A stretch of 64,000 nucleotides of DNA from Trypanosoma brucei gambiense DAL972 (taxonomy: Eukaryota > Euglenozoa > Kinetoplastea > Trypanosomatida > Trypanosomatidae). Both the position numbers and the translations under genes were made by a program. Positions 57,664 through 64,000 of this stretch are shown one piece after another (positions within the stretch are counted from its first letter, which is position 1; each line of letters begins with the position of its first letter). The notes under the pieces are model-generated. The model was not told where the DNA came from, ran no database searches, and worked only from the letters and a program-made list of their open reading frames with translations. The stretch covers positions 1,488,001-1,552,000 of the forward strand of contig NC_026742.1 in assembly GCF_000210295.1 (NCBI RefSeq). Reading direction: 5' to 3'.

Positions 57664-58269
57664 ATGGATTTAGATATCGTTGACGATGCGGAGGTATATG
57701 CCAATTCTCTTCGGGATGCACGCATAGAAATTATGAGAGGCATGAGCAGTACTGGAGACGGGAAACTGGGAGAGAATTGCCATCCATTTCTAAAGGAAGT
57801 TGTGGTAGATGGGAGGCGGCAAGCAGAACAGCAGGCTGCGGTATTAGCCGCCACGGAATTTTTTATTAATGAACTTCTCACGTGCCTTGAATGTGGTATG
57901 GTTTTGAATGGTGTAAAGGAAAGTGAAGCTACGCAATGGCGCGTGTGGTTTCGCATATTTTTGTCTCTCTACGAAGCGTCGCCAGCTCCAACGCAGGCGC
58001 AGTGGGAGCACGAGATGCGGTTACAGAATTGTGAAACTTACTTCGGCGAAACTCTTGACTCCGGTTCAGATAATAATGACTGGGATGAAGAAGACGATGG
58101 CTCCAATGTGGAATTCCACCTTAGAACATTGGTCACTCACTGCCTTGCGGCCGCTCGAACCTGGCGTAGGCAACGTTGTGAAGCGGGAAATACCGAGCTC
58201 ATGGCAAAATTGCAGCGTGCTACGTCTATTATGTGCGCCTTCGTGGAACCGCATTCGCTGGACTGGTAG
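57664..58269 (+). CDS. Acidic helical protein of unknown function (201 aa)
   Basis: I do not recognise this protein. It is mostly helical in appearance, with an amphipathic start (DLDIVDDAEVYANSLRDARI) and a central hydrophobic helix with two cysteines (FFINELLTCLECGMVL). A Trp-rich part follows (WRVWFRIFLSLYEASP), then an acidic stretch (DSGSDNNDWDEEDDGS) and a basic C-terminal helix (CLAAARTWRRQRCEAG). There is no membrane segment or catalytic motif. A small adaptor or complex subunit is possible. The splice acceptor at 57659-57660 is unusually close to the ATG, so a start slightly further in cannot be excluded. Confidence 0.65.
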   Translation: MDLDIVDDAEVYANSLRDARIEIMRGMSSTGDGKLGENCHPFLKEVVVDGRRQAEQQAAVLAATEFFINELLTCLECGMVLNGVKESEATQWRVWFRIFLSLYEASPAPTQAQWEHEMRLQNCETYFGETLDSGSDNNDWDEEDDGSNVEFHLRTLVTHCLAAARTWRRQRCEAGNTELMAKLQRATSIMCAFVEPHSLDW

Positions 58270-58835
58270 TATTAACTTTTCATTATTTATTACGGGTCTT
58301 ATCACTTATGTGGCAGACGCTATTGTTAGCGCATGTTGCGATTTCAGATGAGTGACGCTCCAGTTGGCGAAGAGGTGCGTGTAATTTACTCCAACGTATA
58401 CTGTTACCGTTGTTTATTACTCGTTGAGCATATTTGATGCGAACTGTTTCTGTGCAAAAATGCCTATCTCTCCTTTGTGCTCGACTGTTTTTTCTTCTTC
58501 CTTCTCACCGCACTTCGTCTGCTTGCTCCTTTCCTGCCTTGCTGCTGTTACACTTTTGTACTTCACTTTACGCAAGCGTTATGTTCCTTCCTCCTTACAC
58601 TTTTAGTTTTCCTCTTTTTTCCCCCTTAAAAAAATCTGTTCCCTTATTTTCCACGCTTGATATACCACCGTTAGTTTTTTTTTTGCTTTGCAAATTTTGG
58701 TTAGTTTGGTTGGGTAATACCCCTGCCCGGCAGGGAGTGTAAGCGTTTCCATTTTTTTTTACTTAGTTTTTTCTCTTTTTACGAAAGAAGAAAAAAAAAA
58801 CACGTCACTTCCTCCTTTGCTCGTGTGCGTTGGTT
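58270..58835 (+). other. Spacer before cap methyltransferase
   Basis: No gene supported. T/C-rich sequence at 58460-58640 and a T-run at about 58752-58760. AG at 58765-58766, or at 58786-58787 after a second T/C tract, is a candidate splice acceptor. Confidence 0.45.
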
Positions 58836-60371
58836 ATGTATCCTAGTCTTTTTAAGAAGCGACCCCGTGATGATGATGCAAAATCAATATCGTTGAGTTT
58901 CCCCCCTGCCGTGGTGGAGCACTATCCATCAAAGCTTTCTTTTCCAGTTATTATTGACGCCAACTTTCCCGCACAGGAGTACTGTTCCCGCGGTGCTAGC
59001 GTGAAGAGCTCCATTCACTGGGGTCAACGGAAGCTTTTGCTTTCAGAGATTCAGCTGCTTTGCCTCTACGCACGACCAGATGTCTCATATCATATCGTAT
59101 ACGCCGGTTCTGCCCCTGGTACGCACTTGGCGTATCTTGACGAAATGTTTAGGGGACGGCATACATGGGAGCTTGTAGATCCGGGAAAGTTTGACCGCCC
59201 CGTGCTGGAGAAGCACCCTAACTTTACATTGCGAAATGAATTTTTTACTAATGCGACGGCATATGGAATAAACGCTCGCCGTCTGTCGAATGTTTGCCCG
59301 GCACTCGGTGCTATTTACGAGCATGTAGCAGTTGACAGTGCAGATCCGCGTTTGAAGGACCTTCATCAAAAGTTACAAACCGTGATAGGAACGCATGACG
59401 TCGCGCGGGGGACGGAAAGCATCCCGTCTATGTATGAACCACAGCGCCAGCTTCCTGTGGGTTTTGACTTATTGTGCGCTGTAGCGAGGGAACGGGAACG
59501 GCCATTGTTGTTCATATCAGACATCCGTTCAGGGAGTGTGAACCTTCCGAACTTTGAGGATCACGTGGCAGAAAACATGAAGGCACAGGAATGCTGGTGT
59601 CAGATCCTACAAGGTGAATTTAGCATGTTGAAATTCAGGTTGCCGTATACCCACAGAGGCAAAGGGGTTGGAGAGGGGAGGAAGAAGGTGCCTTCACACC
59701 TTATTGGGAAGGATGGCACCGTTACGTACCTCAAGGGAGACCTTCTACTCCCCATATGGACACGCCCGACGAGCACTGAGGGGCGTCTTGTGGTTGCTTG
59801 CGGCGCGCCGCAGGTATCGTACAATGTCCAATATGTGGAAAACCAATTCTTTTTCTTCAACGCGCACTTGCGGGAGAGGGTTCACTTCAATCATTTACTT
59901 CCACCTGATCTGGACCTCGACCATCACTACGACGCAGCTGCTGAGGTGAACTGTCTTCTTGCGTATCTGAAGTTTATTGATCCGAATTTAAGGAATGCCC
60001 CGGCCGACGTTTTGGCGCGTGAGGTGAAACGTGTTTCTTCTTCCATAACAGCGCAACTGCGGACTACATTTCAAGACGCCATTCGGCGGAGGGATGCCCT
60101 CGTACTGAAGCACGCGCGCGGTGGGAGCCTCGATGATGAAGATGGCGGTGAGAGCGACGGTGAGGAGCCTGGCGATTCTCCGCAATGCGCTGCTGATCAC
60201 CAACGTCATAACAAGAACGGTTGTGCAGGCTCACCTATGGAGGAAATGGCGAAGGCTTTGATAGCAGCGGCTGCTAAGGAGAGGGCGCGGGTGTTGTGGA
60301 AGCGCAATGTGGAGGAGTCGGATACGGATCCGCTTAGTGGGGTTTGGGTAACAACAAAAATGAAACAGTAA
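58836..60371 (+). CDS. MT57: Cap-4 2'-O-ribose methyltransferase, VP39-like
   Basis: A nuclear enzyme that adds 2'-O-methyl groups to ribose in the cap-4 structure of the spliced leader RNA. The 511-residue protein starts with a basic KKRPRDDDAK (7-16), a likely nuclear signal. The Rossmann-like core resembles poxvirus VP39, with the SAM loop VYAGSAPGTHLAYL at 88-101 and ELVDPGKFD at 112-120. The K-D-K-E catalytic tetrad of RNA 2'-O-methyltransferases is complete: K66 (WGQRKLL), D229 (FISDIRS), K266 (MLKFRLPY) and E315 (TEGRLVV). The predicted mass, near 57 kDa, fits the T. brucei enzyme called TbMT57/MTr3, reported to modify the inner cap positions, rather than the smaller TbMT48. That paralogue choice is from memory. 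The C-terminal 130 residues are acidic and specific. Confidence 0.9.
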   Translation: MYPSLFKKRPRDDDAKSISLSFPPAVVEHYPSKLSFPVIIDANFPAQEYCSRGASVKSSIHWGQRKLLLSEIQLLCLYARPDVSYHIVYAGSAPGTHLAYLDEMFRGRHTWELVDPGKFDRPVLEKHPNFTLRNEFFTNATAYGINARRLSNVCPALGAIYEHVAVDSADPRLKDLHQKLQTVIGTHDVARGTESIPSMYEPQRQLPVGFDLLCAVARERERPLLFISDIRSGSVNLPNFEDHVAENMKAQECWCQILQGEFSMLKFRLPYTHRGKGVGEGRKKVPSHLIGKDGTVTYLKGDLLLPIWTRPTSTEGRLVVACGAPQVSYNVQYVENQFFFFNAHLRERVHFNHLLPPDLDLDHHYDAAAEVNCLLAYLKFIDPNLRNAPADVLAREVKRVSSSITAQLRTTFQDAIRRRDALVLKHARGGSLDDEDGGESDGEEPGDSPQCAADHQRHNKNGCAGSPMEEMAKALIAAAAKERARVLWKRNVEESDTDPLSGVWVTTKMKQ

Positions 60372-61684
60372 TCATATGATATTTTGGTGGTTTAGTTATT
60401 CCGCGTGTTAAATGTACATGTGACCGTTTGTGAGCTGCAAAGAGCAATTTCCTGCTCGTAATACGAGCGAAGGGGAACCCAGGAAAAGATAAATGGGAGG
60501 AGGAGGAGGGGCAAATTTCCCCGCAGTTTATTCCGTTAGTTTTACATGGTGTTGCCGACCGTGCTTTCATGGAGCATATTCCATTTAATTTCCCTCTTTC
60601 CTCACTGGTGTGGGTGGTTGTATCGTTTGAATTGACTTCTTCCAAAAGTGGAACTCGCGTAAAGATATTCCTATTCCCTACTTTTACTCCCTAAACGATG
60701 AGTTGTCAGTTTGGTTGATGTTGTGGGGCGTACTTGGAATGGAAGGCCTGTAATGGTAGTGGCGGTGGCGGCGGCGTTAATGCATTGGGTTGGTACCAGT
60801 TTATTTCGTGTTGTACCATTTCTTTACCGGCACTGTTCCGTGAGTGATCTCGAGCGTTTTTATTTTGCTCAGGTTCCCCCTTTTTCCCCTTTTGCAAAAG
60901 CAAAAGATAAATAAATAGTCTGATAAACCGTTGTCTGTCATTTCCCCCCCTCTTTTCTCGCCTGCCCTTTCCCCCGATTGCTGCTGTGGTATTCCAAAAA
61001 GTGATGTGTGCGGGTGGATGTGTATGCGTACCACTGCGTGGCAACATTTTCCGCTGCTTTCGTGCGGTCCCCCCACATCCACTGGTCAACACTGCTGCTG
61101 TTCATGAATTATTGGGCGAGCAAATGCATAACTAAACAACAAAATGTTGTTAATTAAATATGTAAATGTGTAAATAAACAAACATTTATTTATTTACGCA
61201 TACATGTACATACATATGTGAGTGTGTTGGGATACTTTGTTTGTTCATTTGTCTTGTTACTTTCGTATGGAGTGAAGAGCGAGAACGGATATATAAGTAA
61301 AAAAAAAAAAGAGAGAAAACAACAAGGAATACACGCCTTAATCCTTTTTTTTTTAAAGGCGTCTATCAGAGCAAATAACTTTAAAAGAAAACTAGGTGCG
61401 AAGAACTGGAGCAAAAGGGTTTATTTTGTTGTTGGAAGGAAAGAAAGCAGCACAGATAGCGCGCGTGTGTTGGTTCCTTTTGTGTAGGAAAGCGCACTGA
61501 AGTAGGGTAGAAAGAGAGAAAGAAAGCGGAAGCGAGGGTGAATAGGGTGACGCTGACACGTGCGTGTGTGTGTGTTGCTTGGTTGCACCAAAGTAGCTAT
61601 TTAGCGGAAGAAAATCCAGTTATTTGAATTGTCATCCCTCTAATTGGGGGAAGTGGGAAAGCAGGTAAGTTGCAATTAGGGAGA
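60372..61684 (+). other. 1.3-kb spacer before pseudo-helicase gene
   Basis: No gene supported. A 9-bp inverted repeat lies at 61170-61178 and 61189-61197 with a 10-base loop. A-run at about 61300-61310, T-run at about 61346-61355, purine-rich DNA near 61495-61550. The splice acceptor is unclear. Confidence 0.4.
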
Positions 61685-64000
61685 ATGGCTAGTGCCCCCC
61701 GCCTTGGTCGCAAGGGAGGGAAAATTACTGCCTCACCCATTATCCCTACGCATGCGCTTACGCCTGGAAGTTCCACGTCGCCAGTTTCCCTTCACACACC
61801 CGGTGAGGGTACCACGATTATTGGCGACCCCAACGCTGCTCATCCTTTCGGCTCCGATATGCTCACTGTTACGAAGAAACAAACCTCCGCGGAGGCTAAT
61901 GTTCTTCAATTTGACGTGGGTGCAATCCAATTACTGGGAAAGGGTGTTGTTGTTGGAAGGGCAAAACAGGCTCGGACACGGACGTACCAACCGCAATCCG
62001 ATGCTACGGAGGTAAAACAGCGGTTGCATGGAGTTTTCTCAGCGCGGCGAAGCAAGGTTCCGCATCGCGCCGCGTCTGCAGGATTGGACGCACTTCAAGA
62101 GAGCGAAGTCGTTGCCACGCGAAAGTCGCAAGATACGTTATCACTTGTGGCTGCTTTGCTGTCTGCTGATCGAATGGCGAACATTCTCGTTGTTGTCTCC
62201 AAATACTACGAGCTGAGTCACGTCAGGTCGAGTGTTGAGGCCATTTTACGAGAAGAGGGAGAAGATACTCAAAGTGTTGGTGTACTTTTTGGGCAAACTT
62301 TCGAGGGTAGCAAATCTACTCGCGCGTGGGTGATGACCGCGGATATGGCCCTCCTCTACATGACACAATTGGGGAGTCCCGCTCCCTTTACGCATGTAGT
62401 TGTTCCTTGTTGCGTCGACACAACCTCGTCACTATCATGCTTTCTCAAGATGCTTGGTGGGTGGATGATGAGTAACACACCTCGCTCCCAGTCCGTGCGG
62501 CTTGTTGTCACAACGGACTGCAGCAACGATGGTCATGTTGCTAGGACAATTGGTGTACCGAGAGTCAAGATTCTGGATGACAAAGTAATCCGCCTGCACG
62601 AATTCTCGTACAATGAGGTGTGCGCTCTACTTGGAAAGCAAACCATGGAAATGGATAAGGATGCCGCGGGGAAATTCCCCAGCCCGCCGAAGCGACTTGT
62701 TCACTACACCGCGGATGTCGCCGCTGAGCTTGTGCGTTATGTTGTTACTCACACCCCTACGGCACAGATCTTTTCTATATTTACCGCGGATGTTCGTGAA
62801 GTACTTACCGCCCTGCAGGGGGCCAAAATTGAGGACTGCACCGTGTACTCTACGCTGAAAAGCGCTGCTGACAAGGTTGAAACGAAACATCGTGTGCACG
62901 TCATAAATCATGTGAGTCATGCCTTGGATACCGAAAATGAATTCACAATGGTGCTAGACATGGGAACCATACGGCGTTCATCTGTACAACACAAGTCGGA
63001 GAGTTTCATAGCGGCCAGCACTACAGAATGGGAATCCAAAGCTGAGCAGGCCGAACGCAAGTCTATTCTTGGCGAAAACACCACTTGTTGCTACTTTGCC
63101 CTCTTTCAGGATGATGTCGGTGCCTCTTTCCAAGACGAAGCCCAGTTCCTTCCGGACATATTCAATGTGGAGAACGCCTTCGTGCAATGCGCACGACTGA
63201 ACCTTTCGGTATGTGAGGTGGGTCGCTTGTTACCCTCCGTTCCACGTGATGTTGTTGATCAAGTGATGCAGAAGGTCGCAGAAAAATGTATGATTTCGAC
63301 TCCGGACAGTCTTGACATCACGTTTCTTGGTGAAATAAAGTCACGACTGCCGGTTGAGATAGACGTTGCGTATTTGATAATGGGTGGTTGCAGCCTGGGG
63401 CTCGGAGAGGCAACACTTGTGGTTAGTGCAGTGATTGCGCTGCCCTTCCGATCTACTGCACCTCCTACCTACACCGTGAACCGTTGGACTGAGGCTACTC
63501 AGGAAAGTCGGAAGAGATGTGCTGGCGATATTGCATTATCTAGTGACCTTCTCGCTGATGCGTTCGTGTTTTTGGAGTGGCTTAGGCTCCGTACTACCAG
63601 TGCAGCGACAGCTGCCTTCCTTGAGGCGTTTCTTGTGCAGGAATTCAAGTTTGAAAAAATAGAGGGATTGATGAACCACATGAGAGATCAGTTGATGAAC
63701 TACGCGTTTTTGGATCGCCTGGATGACGTGGACACCGTAAATAAGGTTGCAGAATCCTTGAGGGAGAATGCATCGACGATGCTCATGTTGTTGTCTATGG
63801 CTCTCTCTCGTCGTGCGGCGTTTATTCGTGATGCGGGCCACATAAACGAGAAGGATCGTCACGCCTCCATGGTATTTGTGCGTACTTCTAAGCAGCTAGT
63901 GGTTCATCCATTTATCCCTTCAGGTACCAGATGGGAGACAGGCGGAATCGTGATCCCTGTGATTCTGAAGAACAGTACCACAATTCTGGGGGGAATGTTT
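61685..64000 (+). CDS. DEAH/RHA-like helicase fold lacking catalytic motifs (partial, runs off the edge)
   Basis: From the ATG at 61685 the frame stays open for 772 codons to the window end. The first 135 residues are basic and disordered. The rest follows the DExH (RHA-type) order. A first RecA-like domain has VVATRKSQDTL at 142-152 where Walker A should be and HVVVPCCVD at 237-245 where DEAH should be. SAT is replaced by TTD. The second RecA-like domain has motif V and the QRRGRAGR motif VI eroded (the latter to QAERKSILG). The C-terminal winged-helix and ratchet (HA2) region is better kept, with FLGEIKSRLPVEIDVAYLI from 547, and an OB-fold start near SMVFVRTSKQLVVHPF. It is thus a probable inactive helicase paralogue. 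Its role is unknown; a scaffold in RNP assembly is one possibility. The 3' end is outside the window. Confidence 0.75.
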   Translation, partial: MASAPRLGRKGGKITASPIIPTHALTPGSSTSPVSLHTPGEGTTIIGDPNAAHPFGSDMLTVTKKQTSAEANVLQFDVGAIQLLGKGVVVGRAKQARTRTYQPQSDATEVKQRLHGVFSARRSKVPHRAASAGLDALQESEVVATRKSQDTLSLVAALLSADRMANILVVVSKYYELSHVRSSVEAILREEGEDTQSVGVLFGQTFEGSKSTRAWVMTADMALLYMTQLGSPAPFTHVVVPCCVDTTSSLSCFLKMLGGWMMSNTPRSQSVRLVVTTDCSNDGHVARTIGVPRVKILDDKVIRLHEFSYNEVCALLGKQTMEMDKDAAGKFPSPPKRLVHYTADVAAELVRYVVTHTPTAQIFSIFTADVREVLTALQGAKIEDCTVYSTLKSAADKVETKHRVHVINHVSHALDTENEFTMVLDMGTIRRSSVQHKSESFIAASTTEWESKAEQAERKSILGENTTCCYFALFQDDVGASFQDEAQFLPDIFNVENAFVQCARLNLSVCEVGRLLPSVPRDVVDQVMQKVAEKCMISTPDSLDITFLGEIKSRLPVEIDVAYLIMGGCSLGLGEATLVVSAVIALPFRSTAPPTYTVNRWTEATQESRKRCAGDIALSSDLLADAFVFLEWLRLRTTSAATAAFLEAFLVQEFKFEKIEGLMNHMRDQLMNYAFLDRLDDVDTVNKVAESLRENASTMLMLLSMALSRRAAFIRDAGHINEKDRHASMVFVRTSKQLVVHPFIPSGTRWETGGIVIPVILKNSTTILGGMF

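Noticed and set aside
1..64000. tRNA or snoRNA genes
   Set aside because: A scan for B-box-like GGTTCGAATCC sequences found only a coding-region coincidence in SMC1 near 31294 and the edge sequence at 1-10. No cloverleaf could be supported by eye. snoRNAs cannot be excluded without a covariance search.
1..64000. Strand-switch region or transcription start within the window
   Set aside because: All supported genes are on the + strand and no divergent or convergent gene pair is present.

Overview
This window looks like a nuclear chromosome segment of a kinetoplastid parasite, most probably Trypanosoma brucei or a close relative. All 25 supported genes are intronless and lie on the + strand. 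They are separated by pyrimidine-rich, TA/GT-repeat-rich spacers of about 0.3-2 kb. Many genes are preceded by a polypyrimidine tract and an AG, the layout of a trans-splice (spliced-leader) acceptor. This is the usual arrangement of one kinetoplastid polycistronic transcription unit. A cap-4 2'-O-methyltransferase of the trypanosome type and the IscU gene support the assignment; from memory both sit on T. brucei chromosome 9, which is an inference and was not checked. No strand switch, tRNA, rRNA, transposon, VSG gene or CRISPR array was seen.

Layout. 1-12.4 kb: an acidic orphan protein, mitochondrial Fe-S scaffold IscU, a PPIL3-like cyclophilin, a METTL2/6/8-type (Trm140) tRNA m3C methyltransferase, the XPG/Rad2 repair nuclease and a large FUSC/aromatic-acid-exporter-like membrane protein. 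14.2-21.6 kb: a perfect-period (1815 bp) tandem array of three nearly identical MATE transporter genes, then a fourth, divergent MATE gene. 22.5-33 kb: a CRAL-TRIO (Sec14-like) protein, a coiled-coil protein, the KH-domain 40S assembly factor Pno1/Dim2 and cohesin SMC1. 34.7-44.6 kb: a FYVE-finger protein, a probable mitoribosomal mS26, a large low-complexity orphan, a stand-alone malonyl-transferase resembling the fungal FAS beta MPT domain, and a membrane-anchored haem-peroxidase-like protein lacking the proximal histidine. 45-64 kb: XPC/Rad4, a small orphan, a 625-residue orphan, a protein with four repeated modules, a CDC50 flippase subunit, an acidic helical orphan, a cap-4 2'-O-methyltransferase, and a DEAH-helicase-like gene that has lost its catalytic motifs and runs off the right edge.

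Functional themes. Neighbours in such units are not operons in the bacterial sense, so adjacency says little about shared function. The window still contains both XPC and XPG (nucleotide excision repair), several probable mitochondrial proteins, and three enzyme-fold proteins with eroded active sites (cyclophilin, peroxidase, DEAH helicase). The most interesting points are the MATE array with a 55-bp divergent block inside one otherwise near-identical copy, the pseudo-peroxidase, the pseudo-helicase, and the repeated-module protein. I did not find a clear new multi-gene system. Several starts below were chosen at the first ATG after a likely splice acceptor rather than at the longest open frame.
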